Counted from the stretch's first letter, positions 32,201 through 44,042 are shown. The stretch: 64,000 nt of DNA from Takakia lepidozioides (GCA_030704615.1 CM060732.1:10294001-10358000); one strand, 5' to 3'. Translations and numbers: made by a program. The notes: generated from the letters alone by a model not told the origin.

Positions 32201-35200
32201 CGAGTTTGTTCATGGGTATTTGGATGGATCTGCAGTCTTTTACGTTTCTACTAGGGATTCCAGAGGCAATGAGCTCCTTGTGGATGAGTCAATCGCGGAC
32301 TCCTGGGATCCCATTTGGAGACAGGTGAACGAATCCTTCAAACTTCTTCTCTCCAGGAAACCTTCGACCCAGGCATTCTCAGGGAAGATGTTTCACGTAT
32401 GGGATGGCAACCACCGGTTGCTTGCATGGATGGCTGTCATTGGGAGGCTGCACTCACAGGAGGAAGTGTGGCATTACTCTGTTCGATCGATGGTGCTGGA
32501 TTGTGACGGGAACATGATGGGTCTTCTGACGGCAATGAATGATGTGAACAGGTTGGTTTCCCATTCTACATGTTCCAGTTGTGGTTCCGTGGTTCTTTTG
32601 TTCCAGTCCTCTGTTGACGGTTCTTGAATTTCATTCTGACTTTCACACATCATTCTGCAGAGGGACGGAGACATCGCATGTCAAAACGAGTCTGGTTCAC
32701 ACACTGTACAGGATACAAAGGATCGGGCAGATGCCCTTGACCAACTTCAAGACCATTCTTTCAGACAGAGACGTACAAGAAGTGCGAAAGCTCCAAGACA
32801 TCAGAATCGTGGTACTCGTTGACCCGTGAGGCTTTCATGGAGTATATGTACGCGGTGAGATACATCTTCCATCATCTGGCCTTTCGATATTCCTGCTTCC
32901 ACATGTTTGTTTCTGTTTGTTTCCCTTGCCCTTGGGTTGATGCAACTCTCATGCATTCCCTTGCAGCAAGACATTGCAGATGCAGGAGAGCGTGGCAAAC
33001 TGGAATACTACAGCTCTACCCCTGAGGAGAGAAGGACAGCAAAGGGGGTTGAGAGTCACATCCAGAAAGAGATGACGGCCACAAGAAGGAGTATTATGAG
33101 TGCTTTTGTTAAACAGTTGAGAATTGCCGACCCATCATTCGGACTGCAATTTCTTCAAGAGGTGAAAAACCATTACAACAAGCCAGACAAGCCAGAGATG
33201 GCCCAAGAGAAGTTACACAGGTTGTCTACCGCCGTTGTGTCTTCAGAACAGAAGGTGAAGTGGCTACAGATATGGAACTCCGATCCCACTGTTAGGGATA
33301 CCCACATGTTCCTTAGGCCGGAGAAAGAGAAGAAGACCCAGCGTGTCATTCATGTCAGTGACAATGTGCTGGACACATGGCTTCACAAGGCCACTTACTG
33401 GAGCCAGGTATGATGTCCTTTACTGTGTCACTTTCTTTTCGCTTTTTCTGTCATTCTCTTTCCATGTTACATTGGCTGTGATTGTTTTTGGGTTCATTCT
33501 TGCATTCAAATTGTTTTGCAGTTGGAGGGACGGGCCCGGTCGGTTCTACATACGCAGCTGGCTGACTATGGGATCACCATGACAGCACCGAAGGTCTCCT
33601 TCCAAGCATACATGAGGAAATGGAGAGCCATAGTGTGGCAATCTTGTTTCTTCAAAGAGTTCAGCAAGGAGGGTGGCATCAGTCGAACAAATGAGCTTGA
33701 CCAGCAAGAGAAATGAGAGGAAGCCTAGAAACGATGCCTTTACAGGTGCGAAATGGACTGTGCTTCTTTGTTTTGCAAATCCTCCATCCAACCTGTTTTG
33801 GGCTGGCTCATATGAGTTTGCGGTGCCACACACTCGTTTGTTCTATCCGTGTGTAGTAACACCAACGTGCACACCCTGGGCCCTTCAAGCTATTTTGTGT
33901 GCGGTGGTTGCAGTGTACTGTGCCGCATACTCTTTTAGGGGGTCTTCGTGATGTGGTGGAAAAGCTGGGAGACAATAATTGCATTGCATAATGAGGCTGT
34001 CTCTGTTCCTGCAGGTACATAAAGTATGTTCTCATGGCAGACAATTGCTTGGACAAACATCCTGATTTCGTGGACCTTTGGCTTGTCCCTGCTGGCAACC
34101 AGACCATGTTTACTACGGGGATCTTGCATGACTGGGGCCCAGACCATCTTTCGGCTTGTGGTTGGTAATTGGATTGCCCTATTTCTAAGACCCCAGCTCA
34201 GGAGGTGTCTTTGAGGAGAGAGAATGAGCGTATAGCAGCCACCGCCGCAGCAGCCGACCTCGACATTCATGATAGAAATTTGAGGACTCTTGCAGAGAAG
34301 GAGCCTCCCGCTCAGGATACCCCGGGTAGAGGTAGAAAGGCAAAGGGAAATGATGTTGATGGTGGTGTGGGGAAAGGATGGGGTAGGGGGAAGGGGGCAC
34401 AAGGGTAGGTAGGTGGGCAGGGAAGTGTTCCAGATACTGGCCCTGTGGTGGATGTCATGCAGACTCCACCGCATGGTAGGGGATCCGGGAGAAATAACAA
34501 GGGGGTGGTTGATCCCAAGGACCCGTACCATGCAGTGGAGCATCCCACGAGGGTCATTCGCCCTACCAGGTTGGAGATGGCCAACGTCGGGTTCCTTGCC
34601 ATGATGGAGTCCAAGAAATCTGATTACAAGGGCGAGCCATCACCAGTGTGGGAGAGGATTGTGGAGTTCCTCGGCACGGTGCGTGTTGTCTTTTGCTTCA
34701 TGTCTGTTGTGGGCATGGATCGTTTCAATCCTCTTGAGCATTCCATTGCATGCTTGTTTGCAAGCTAAAATGACCAAATCCTGGGTGAACGGGAAGGAGA
34801 AGCATATGCAGCCGAACTCATCATCTTGGACATCCCTGATGGGTTGCCAGTCCCGGATGTCCCTCCATCGGGTGCTTGTCCAGGTTGGAATGCTTTTGAT
34901 GAGCGCTACTGGCGGTGGGTTTTCTCCTTTTGCAATTTCTTTCTATCCGATGCAGGTGTGTTGGTGCTCATCCGGTCCATTGACCTTCGCTGTCGCCGTG
35001 CACTTGCCAGCTATTTGAAAGCCTCCGGTATGAGGGTTCTGAAGACATGGAATTGTGTGAACAACATGTACCTGACGAAGGGGGATCGTCCGGGAGAGAT
35101 GGTAAATCTGCTTTCTTATTCCTCTTCTTGGTGGTTCTCGGGTGGAGTTGCATAAGTCGCTCAAATGAATATGTAGGGGCCTGGTTTTCAAGCTTCTTAG

Positions 35201-36005
35201 TTCCTTGTGGATGTCCTGTTCGCAGACTCGTTTGTTTGAAGTTGTTTGTCTCGTCCGAGTGCATCCACCTACGACTCCAGCCGTCATTAGGGAGTTCGCC
35301 ATCACTCATGGGGGCAAGTTCATAGACGAGAGGACAGATCCTCCCACGGATGACATGCACCACAACTACGTGGACATCGACGTGTGCTTGCGAAGGGGGA
35401 ATGGGGTTCATTGGAGAGGGGCCAGGGAGAGGAGCCGACTTTCATTCAACGATTGTGGAGTGCTGCACCTACACAGACGCCATAGTTCTGGATTTGTCAA
35501 TGGCACAGGTTCGTCACTTCAACATTCACATTTCATGAGGTTTGTTTGAGCTTGCACTTTCAGCACTTCCGACCGTTCCAAATGTGTCTCCAATGTCTGT
35601 TTCCTTCATTCAATTCCACTGCAGGTGCTTCGTACCACGCTTTGCAAGGCCAGTGCGCGACATCTCTTTTGGGATTGAAGGGGATGCTGAGATTTCAGAG
35701 AACTCCCGATGTTTTGGTGGACATACTTCTCAAGTCATTTCTGGTGTCTGTGAGATGGACTCCGACTTTGTCTGTGAAAAACCCGTGGATACTTGCATTG
35801 TTGTTTCAATACCCAGAATCACTGTTCTTAAGGCAAAGTGCACATGGGAGACATCCTCTTTGTTGGACTTGTGCATTGCATCATTGTGTTCAAAATGGGT
35901 TTTTGTCGACTTGTGTAGGAGTCCGCGTGCTTCCACTGACCCTCCAGGGCTATCGCACCTTTTTGGACTTCTTTCAAGTCCTCCTCAGTCTTACGTGCTA
36001 CCTGT
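29245..36005 (+). pseudogene. Gene C: ParB-like / methyltransferase-like paralog, 3' end cut by an LTR
   Basis: Exons by GT-AG sites and alignment: about 29245-29675, 31956-32551, 32661-32854, 32967-33407, 33522-33745, 34015-34678, about 34767-35101, 35226-35508 and from 35625. Exon 1 has RRKRRKSLYFTS and an acidic E-rich tail. Exon 2 is the best-preserved ParB-like region: PLYRLVSMPAVR, FYVS, then MFHVWDGNHRLLAWM. Exon 4 (147 codons, intact) contains AFVKQLRIADP and WLQIWNSDPTV. Exon 6 reads YIKYVLMADN, GILHDWGPDH and a charged linker. Exon 7 has LIILDIPDG, then a long FFLSDAGVLVLI...ALASYLKASGMRVLKTW stretch (about 34942-35050). Exon 8 ends IVLDLSMAQ. Defects are TAA at 34168, TAG at 34406, frameshifts near 32780, 33700, 35400 and 35660, and loss of the exon-9 donor near 35780. 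A family-2 LTR begins at 36006. Confidence 0.68.
29708..31834. repeat. Palindrome array C (116-bp satellite) in intron 1 of gene C
   Basis: Eighteen units, each with a dyad of arms AAACAGTGTGCG / CGCACACTGTTT and spacer GCAA (or TTGC / CCAA), recur every 114-117 bp (for example near 30060, 30176, 30293, 30408, 30524, 30640, 30755, 30871, 30986 and 31102). Between dyads the text also repeats: GAGCCCCCT, TTGCTTGTTTTTTGATGTGA, then CACTCTGGCAGGTTGAATCC. About 135 bp of unrelated sequence (31285-31428) interrupts one unit. The array fills nearly all of intron 1 (29676-31955). Confidence 0.95.
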
Positions 36006-37548
36006 TGTTAGAGGACTGTCTGGGACTTAGACACTTATACGGGATCTGTAGGGTACCCTTAATTTTTGCACAGACTGAGAACACAGGAGCCTTAGGGGTG
36101 ACACGGTGACAGCAGCACACTGTAAAAGGGGGTTAACAGTCCATCACAGCCAACACAGCCATCACAGCCAACACAGCCCGACACACATCACAATCGACAC
36201 AGCAACACAGCCCGTCACAGCCGACACCGCCACACAGCCAGTCACAGCCCGACACAGCCAAACACAGTTGCACAGCCAGTCACAGCCCATCACAGTTTTT
36301 GTCGCGGCCCTTTGCCTTGAGGGCAGGGGGTCGGGACACAATGAGGGGCTGCCCTGGTGGGGGGCAGCGGGCAGCGATAGGTATGGGGGGCTGAAAGCAC
36401 CCTTGAGTGCCCAAGGCACTCAAGGAGGCGGGAGGCGCTCACTAGGTGGAGCCCCGCACACCGGGTTTGCGGTGGAGGTGGCTCCACAGGGGTGGTGGGA
36501 GCTTAGTGGGACTTAGTGGGGTTGGCATAGGACTCACCATGGGGTGGAGACCTCGAGGTGGGAGTCGTGGGGAGTCTTGGGACTCATCACGGTCCATTGG
36601 GGCCGCGGTGAGGGGCCAAGACTCACCGCGACTCACCAACGGGAGTCGAGGGTTTTCGTGGTGGTTCGCCATAAAATGGCATGGCTGGTTATGAAACCCC
36701 CGCGGACAGCTACAGAAAGTAATATAGGGGAGTAGTAACCCCGAAGAACGGTGCAAGCCCGTGGTGACCAAAAACTAGTGAGTAAGCGAGCGAGCCGGAA
36801 AGCGACAAAGAGTGGGGAGCTGTTCCGGACTGCCATCTACCAAAGGGAATTTCTCCTAGTCCCAAATAGGTGGAGGGTTTAGAGGGAAGCGGAAGGGGAC
36901 AGTTATGTCCCGGTGAGCAGCCGAAACTCCAAGTTGGCCCGGCGGCCAGGTTGGGAGTCAGGCGCGCGCATCAAAGCGAGTAACTATGACTTGAAGGGGA
37001 GTTTACCGAATTGAGGTGTGCGACAGTTTTACACATCCAGTCACAGCTTGACAAAGCTGTCACGACCAGGGAACGGAGAGCAGGACAGGGAACGACTGTG
37101 GGGGGGGAACAACACCTGCAAATGGAACATGTTAGTTCACGGACGACGGTTAGTGAGGGAACCGGTTAGAGCCACGGGTAGAAGAGAAAGGGGGAAGCAA
37201 GGACTGAGAAGGGGGGATTATTCTTGGAAGCACGTGAGGGGAAGGACTTCTTGGTCGGGAAGAGAGGGGATCGGGCGGAGAGCAGAGCAGAACGGAAGCA
37301 AGCATGGAGAGCACGGTGAAGGGAAGGAGAAGCGGATGATTACCAGGCTTGTTATATGCAAAGCTGTAGTGATATTGTAAAGCAGATTAGAGACACAATG
37401 GCTTTGGCCTGATACCTGATAAATCATAATCTGATAATTATACGATACAATCACACTGTGTAGAGAGATTTGAGTGAAGTTGTGGAATGAATGGATGAGT
37501 TGAAGGAATCCGATAGATTGATGAAGCAAACTGATACTTAATTATCAA
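36006..37548 (+). repeat. 5' LTR of element 2 copy 1, split by a solo LTR
   Basis: Starts TGTTAGAGGACTG next to the truncated end of gene C. It matches the LTR starts at 48564 and 50663 and the inverted one ending at 50062. The CACAGCC minisatellite at about 36145-36295 is interrupted by the solo LTR 36300-37025. The right end near 37548 is set by a common TGGTAAGGTA that follows; that sequence could be a primer-binding site but I do not recognise the tRNA. Confidence 0.7.
36300..37025 (+). mobile_element. Solo LTR of the element-1 family, nested
   Basis: The 726-bp LTR starts TGTCGCGGCC and ends GCGACA. It is flanked by the 5-bp duplication GTTTT (36295-36299 and 37026-37030). The internal region has been lost, as by LTR-LTR recombination. 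It carries a few substitutions against 6069-6786, so it is older than element 1. It sits inside the family-2 LTR and is therefore younger than that insertion. Confidence 0.93.
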
Positions 37549-37622
37549 TGGTAAGGTAGCTAACATGAATGTGGAAAGGGGAACAAATAGGAAACACCCC
37601 CATGATACACTAGCTGTAGGTC

Positions 37623-38318
37623 ATGACTGATTGTTCTGCGCGGGCTGAGTACTTAGAGATTTCCAACTCTTCTATCTTGGAGTTTCCGCCTCGGATAGCG
37701 AAGGGATGGGTGAGTAAAAGCCGCGCGACATTTGGCGACCATACTGCGGAACTGAGTCATGAACAACCAGATGTGACAGGTATCTGGTGGGATCATGGTG
37801 GTTGGACCATTAAAGAATTTGAAGTGAATCAAATTCCCTGTGGAACGAAGGAAGAAAGATTGTCCAAACAATTCTTTCAAAGGTTCTTGGAATTGCCAGA
37901 CGGTTGTAAAGAAAATATTCTTAAGCGAGTGTATGATGCTGATCCGGAATGGGGTCTGGAGAAAGAAGTGATAAAGATTTATCAGGTAGCCTGTAGAGGA
38001 AGAGCACGTTGGTTACCAACGTTGGTTTATGTGATAGCATTGCTATCCATTAAGCGAGTAGAGTTTGAAGGCTGGGAAGAAAGAAAAGTGAATGTTTATA
38101 CTCATATGCATGAAGAGCTTGTACTGGTAAAGAATTGGATTCCAAAGGATATTTTGTGGATCAAACTCACACCAAGAACAGCTTTCCAGACTTGTTTGCC
38201 ATATGGTTATATGGTAATGGAGACTTCTAGTATAGCCAAGGGTGCATTGAAGCTTGAAAGAAACCCAGGCATATATGAGAGATATTACAGAAGAGAGTTT
38301 TGGTTATTGCCACATTAA
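37623..38318 (+). CDS. Element 2 ORF0 upstream of gag (copy 1)
   Basis: An intact 231-codon frame from ATG 37623, just after the LTR. The protein is mixed charged and aromatic, with MTDCSARAEYLE, GIWWDHGGWTIKEF, ACRGRARWLPTLVYV and WLLPH. I do not recognise a domain. A decayed copy at 51467-52200 keeps the same blocks. It is about 20 bp before the gag start and would be translated first on the element RNA. An extra ORF before gag is unusual for Ty3/gypsy. Confidence 0.7.
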   Translation: MTDCSARAEYLEISNSSILEFPPRIAKGWVSKSRATFGDHTAELSHEQPDVTGIWWDHGGWTIKEFEVNQIPCGTKEERLSKQFFQRFLELPDGCKENILKRVYDADPEWGLEKEVIKIYQVACRGRARWLPTLVYVIALLSIKRVEFEGWEERKVNVYTHMHEELVLVKNWIPKDILWIKLTPRTAFQTCLPYGYMVMETSSIAKGALKLERNPGIYERYYRREFWLLPH

Positions 38319-38340
38319 AAAGAAATGAAAGACATGGGAC

Positions 38341-41300
38341 ATGAGTGATGAAAGAGAAGCTAGATGCCAGAGATATTCAGCAAAAAGAGAAAGCTATCTG
38401 AAAGCTAATTATCCATATCTTTGGGAGAGAGGAATAGACATAGGGGAATCATCTGGACCTCTCACACCATTAAGATCAAAGAGTACATCACCCATACCGG
38501 AAGAACAAGAGTTGGATGCCACTCCTTCTGTTTCTTTGCAAGAAAGATTAAGGGAATTGGTACAGGAAGAAGATCAATCACGAGGTGAAAGATCTGAGGT
38601 ACATCCCTGGATAAAAGATTTGACAGAAATCTTTGATAAGAGTTGGCATGGAACACCAAAAGCAGGAACTCCGGTTTCTGAAGCGAAAGGTGAAGAAGGA
38701 GAAGAGGATGTGGTAGAGCCAATGGAGAGTTCAGACTCTCCAACACCATTACAGTTGAGTTACATGAGTGAAGAAGAAACCCAAGGGCAGAACTTGGAGG
38801 ATGAAAACAGAGAGAAGAGAATTGGAAGAGGAAGAATATGAAGAAGTAGACCCAACACCTGAGGTTGAGACTACAACCAGGACATCCCAACCCGTTGGAC
38901 CTGGATCAAGTGGAGCACTTGGATCACAGGCCAACGAAGGTGTCGGCTCAGGGGGATCAGGCGGGCGGCCTGGATCTGGCTCTGGGGGGACAGGGAGTGT
39001 GGGAAGTAGTGCAACTGAAGCTGGGAATACTGTGAATATCGTGGGGCCAGAAGCAGAGAGTGCTCAAGGGCCACCACTTGGTGGAAGATCCACCACAAAA
39101 ACAACAGGTCCAGAAGAGTGCCAGCACCTGTCAGTGGGCAGAAGGTAGGGCCACAGATGGCGTTACAACCAACACGGGCAAAACCACCCTTTCCAATATA
39201 TTCAGGAAAAAGGGATCCCGATGTACACATTAGCCAATTTGAGCACATGTGTATAGTGAACAATGAGAATGGCGATGATGCCAAGATGAGATTGTTTCCT
39301 TGTTCACTTATCAAGAAAGCAAGTGAATGGTATGCAAGATTCCCTGATAATCATTTCCTAACCTGGAATGGCTTGAATACAGCATTCCAAAATAGGTTCA
39401 GGACAAGTAAAACTGAGGATGAAGTGTATGGAAGTTTACAACAGTTAAAGCAAAAGAAGCATGAAACTGTTGAGGAGTATATGGAAAAGATGGAATTGAT
39501 GATGAAAAAGCTGGCTGCAGTACCAGAACCCGGTTTACAGAAGACTTGGTTTGTGAGTGGACTAAGACCAGAGTTGCAAAAGAAAGTGGATATGTTACCC
39601 CATAATACAGTGGAGGAGGCATTTGAAACTGCAAACAGAATTGAGCAATTGGGAATGCTCAGAAGAGAGAAAAGGGATGAGGATGACTCTGAGGATGAGT
39701 CAGATGACGAAGAAGAGCAGGAACTAAAAAGGAGGAGTAAGAGAAAGGAGAAGCTGAAGAGGGATAACTATGAAAAAAGATTGGAAGAAATCTTGAAGAA
39801 GTATGCCACAGAGGCTGCAACACATTGGAGGAAGGGTGTTTGGTGTGCAAAATGCCAGAATGAAGGCCACACCACTACTGAATGCCACATGAAAGAGAAA
39901 CACTGTACTATCTGTAAAATTGATAACCATTCTACTGAGAATTGTTACTACAACAGAAGGACAGCTGCAAGAGAACCTAGGCAAGTAAGGGTGCATCAGG
40001 TGCAGCCCTAGCCAAGAAGAAACAATGATCAGGACCACTATGGTAGGTCTGGTGGTTATAACAATGGCATGGAAGGGAGAGGTAATTCAAGAGGGAATTA
40101 CCAAGGAAATTCCAGAGGCAACTATCAGGGTAATCCAAGGGGGAATTACCAGCCCGGGAATCAGGATTATAGAAATAATCCAAGAACAGACCAAGGGCGA
40201 GGACCCAATGGTGAAGAACTATGTTACTATTGTAATCAGCCAGGACATCGCAGGGCAGCCTGTTCATTCTGGATAAGACACCAGAATGAGATGAGAGCTC
40301 CTGTGAATGAGGGCCCAGTGGTGGCAGCTCACATGGTTAGGCCATGTGTTGTGCCAGAAGTAAGTACAATGATAGTAACAAGAAGTAAAGCCAAATTAAT
40401 ACCTCCAGTAGTAGAGGAAGAAGATGATAATAAAGGTGGCAATGATACGCCTGAAGATGAAGAGACATGGAAAGATGAGAAGGAACTGCACAAGGAAGTG
40501 GCAGATACTATAAGGGAAATGCAGAAGAGTACTGATATTCTTGTGGCAGATTCCTCTGATTCTGATGGAGAAGAAGAAGGGAGTGAGGAAGAAAGGAAGA
40601 AAGAAGATGCAGACATGCAAAGTAATGAAGAGACTTTGGCTGAAGTAATATGCCAGACCAAAGCAGAAATTACCATTGGACAACTATTGGCTGTGGCACC
40701 TTATTGTAGGCACAGGCTGTATCAAGCAATCAATCGAATTGCCCAGGAGACAGGAAACACAGACCTGAACAGCAATGTGACCAGTTATAATGTGAAGCCG
40801 GAAGGGCGAGAAATAGTCATGGACTTTGATGATTCTATGCCAGTAATCCAATTGAGAATTAGAAGCACAGAACTAACTGATGTACTGATAGATGGAGGCT
40901 CAGGAGTAAATATCATGACAGACCAATTAAGAAAGAAGCTTGGCCTAAGTAACATGAAACCAGCCCCATTTACAGTAACAATGGCAGATCAAAGAAGTGT
41001 ACAGCCATTGGGATTAATAAGAGGAGTTAAGATACAGATACAGAAGATGATCTTTATGATCACAGTAACTGTGTTGAAGATGGATGAAGTCATGGAGGCT
41101 TACTCCTTATTATTGGGACGTCCGTGGCTGAAACAGGCCAGGGTATTCCATGACTGGAATTCTCAGTTACTAACCGTGCATAATGGGATACACGAGATAC
41201 AAATTACCACAAAGAAATCTAGTAGATTACCTGCTACAAGAAGACCTCAGGGAGTCAGAGAGTATGACTGGAGAGGAGGACTGGATGAGGAACAGGAAGC

Positions 41301-42147
41301 TACCCTATTTGCTGCACACCCAGAGTGGGAGCAGGTTGCAGAGATGCGGGTGGAAAGCCTAAGTTGTTTAAGAGGTATCTGCTATGGTGTAGTGACAGCA
41401 ACACCAACTGAAGAGGAAACTAGCAGTTACCCATCACATTTCTATGAAGAAAGAGAAGGAGAAATGGAAATCCTAGAGGAACCAGCCACTGTGAGCTTAC
41501 AGGATGAAGTGGTGACTGGTTGGACAATCACAGCTGATGAGCAGGTGAGGGAAGTGAATGTGGGAACTAAAGAGGAACCGAGGATGGTGAACGTAGGAGC
41601 TGATTTGGAGCCGGAATTCTTTGAAGAAGCTAAAAGCTTGTTCATCAAATACAGAGATGTATTTGCTTGGAGCTATGAGGATTTAAAAGGGATACCACCT
41701 GAAGTCTGTCAGCATAAGATTGAACTGGAACCAGGGTCAGTACCAATCAAACAGGCGAGGTACAGAATGAATCCCAACTACGCACAGAAGGTTGGAGAAG
41801 AGATCAAGAAGTTGGCTGAGGCTAAGTTTATATATCCAATAGAGTATACAACTTGGTTGTCACCCATTGTGATAGTTCCCAAGAAGAATGGTAAACTAAG
41901 AGTTTGTGTGAACTACAAGAAGCTGAATGCTTGTACGAAGAAAGATCCTTTCCCTTTGCCATTCACAGAAGCAGTATTAGACACTGTGGCAGGCCATGAG
42001 ATGTACTCATTCATGGATGGCTTCAGTGGTTATAATCAAGTGCAAGTGGCAGAAGAAGACCAAGGAAAAACAGCTTTCATCACAGACTGGGGGGCTTATG
42101 CATACAAAGTCATGCCCTTTGGACTTTGTAATGCACCACCGAAGTGA
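38341..42147 (+). pseudogene. Element 2 gag-pol, copy 1 (truncated in RT)
   Basis: The start is ATG 38341 (MSDEREARCQRYS). An acidic, Gly/Ser-rich N-terminal region carries a frameshift near 38815, restored by 39118. The capsid-type domain (ASEWYARFPDNHFLTW, KTEDEVYGSLQQLKQ) is followed by zinc knuckles CAKCQNEGHTTTEC and CTICKIDNHSTENC. An in-frame TAG at 40009-40011 stands where copy 2 has CAG. Then come a third knuckle CYYCNQPGHRRAAC, a protease with LIDGGSGVNIM (G where classical proteases have T) and LLLGRPWL, and RT up to MPFGLCNAP at 42143, where homology to copy 2 stops. Apart from the two lesions this is one long frame. Confidence 0.85.
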
Positions 42148-43830
42148 CTTCTTCTTCCCTCTCCGAAGGCCGTGCTTCCAATAATAACAGCCCTTTGTGC
42201 TGCTGTGCCCCATCCTGCCCAAGAGCTTGGGAAACATCATCTTGCGGTCTCCGTGAAGCCCGTGGATCCGCCACTACAGTCATACCCCGCTTCTGTCTCT
42301 TAGACTGGTGTTGCCCTGCTAGTCCACCCTCACTATGTGAAGAGCTCTGTTCTTCAATTGCAGTGGTTACTGCCTCAAACACTCCCATCTCCTTACGTTC
42401 CCGAGTATCAAGTATGCAAGAGTCAAGAATGATTTGGGCAATGACTGGACCAGACACAATGATCGGAGACTTAGCAGCAGTGCCCTGTAACCTCTTCATC
42501 TCATCCACTAGACCATTGTACATTAACTCTGCCCAAGCTACATCCTCTCCCCTCAAAGTTTTCAGGATCTCCTCTGTGAATGACCTACTCAAATATTGTT
42601 GGTTCTGTTTCATGGCAAACAGAACGTTCAATATTTGGCCAACTTCTCTGAGCCTTGGGTACTCGGCTTTGGTACAAGCGTAACCTTGAGTCTTAAAGAA
42701 ACTCCCTTCTTGGAACAAATTCCCTATCTGCAATTTGCCCTGTGCTCATCCACATCCACATGACCTAATGGCAAATCAAACAATTGCTGCAAGTACTGGG
42801 GAGTAATTTCTATATCTACTCCCCTCACCTAGGTAACTCCCGTCCGAGGCTCAAAGTTTTGAAGAAATTGAATCATATACTGCCGATGATGCAAGGACTT
42901 GTCCTTGCGTAGCAGCCCCTCCAATCGCAACTCCCTCAGCAGCTGCACTGCCTGCGGTGTAGCAATTGTTTGCTTCTGCAGAATCGTGGTGGCTCTTCAC
43001 CCTAATATCCTCCATTCCCCTCACTCTCTTCATTCTAGACAAACAAAAAGGCCTTGTTTGAAACAGCTGAAGGAAAGCTTGCAGGGCACAGAGCATAAAG
43101 GTATGGTTGGCACAGAATGGAACAGGTAAATGCGTGTAAGCATGTGGGGCTTGCAAGTATCGAGTGAGAAAAAATGTACTCTCAATTCGTCTGTTCTTGC
43201 GCCACTGCGTGAGAAATAAAGCGAGTGTGTAATCCATTACATCCGCCATAGCTACAAAGCTAGTGCTATGATTGACCCTCTCGTCGAGACACTGGCTATT
43301 CGGAGCCACCCCGACTCTTCTGCTCATAACACTACCTATTTCTTGTTCTTGTTTCTTGGAAGGAACCACCTGCATGTAATTCTCACTCCTGATTGGCTGT
43401 TGCCTGCTTAGGTAATTTCTTAATTCCACCCCCCTCCGTGGACATTCCCACCTGGAATGTCCAGTAGGACAGCACATGTGGCATAGGTCCCTCTTTTCTG
43501 TACTCGGAAAGGGTTCCGTTACCCTTGCTTTGTATGCATTAATGGGCCCACAAATAGTCTTAGCTGATGTACCGGATAGGTACTTTGACGGCCCGATTTG
43601 TCCTCTTGCATGATGAGACCCACTCTTGCAATTTATGCAGTGCGGTGTGCTTCGCCTTAGTGGCCACGTGTCCGTTTTTAGACATGCCCCCGACTTCCCC
43701 TCTCCGCGTGGCATATTCTCCGAGTTTGACTTCCAAACTTCTTCATCACTTGACGGCCACTTTTCTGACATTAACCCGCGTCCACCTGTCACTGATCCAA
43801 TGGACTGTGTAACCCGCATGGGCTGTGTTG
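42144..43830 (-). pseudogene. Minus-strand fragment of another retroelement with zinc knuckle
   Basis: Two minus-strand frames (43819-42851 and 42733-42110). The first has CINCKSGSHH and a clean CX2CX4HX4C knuckle CHMCCPTGHSRWEC (about 43440-43483). The second is a helical, acidic segment with TEEILKTLRGEDVAWAELMYN and a basic tail. They look like a gag-type protein of a retroelement not otherwise present here, inserted at the break in element 2 pol. The family is not identified. Confidence 0.5.
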
Positions 43831-44042
43831 GGCTGTGTCAGGCTGTGACTAACTGTGGTGAACTGTGATAAGCTGTTTGACACTATGATGGGCTGTGATA
43901 GGCTGTGTGGCACTGTGATGGGCTGTGATAGGCCGTGTCCCGCTGTGATGGGCTGTGATAGGCTGTGTCACGCTGTGTTGGGCTGTGATAGGCTGTGTTG
44001 GGTTGTGATAGGTCGTGTCACGCTGTGTTGGGCTGTGATAGC
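43803..44042 (-). repeat. Inverted CACAGCC-type minisatellite
   Basis: On the plus strand GGGCTGTGATAGGCTGTGTC words repeat; read on the minus strand they are the CACAGCC minisatellite of the family-2 LTR. It probably marks the remains of an inverted LTR between the foreign fragment and the inverted integrase. Confidence 0.8.

Noticed and set aside
42144-43830. Host gene on the minus strand inside element 2
   Set aside because: The CCHC knuckle and the position between retroelement fragments point to a retroelement protein, and no exon structure is visible.
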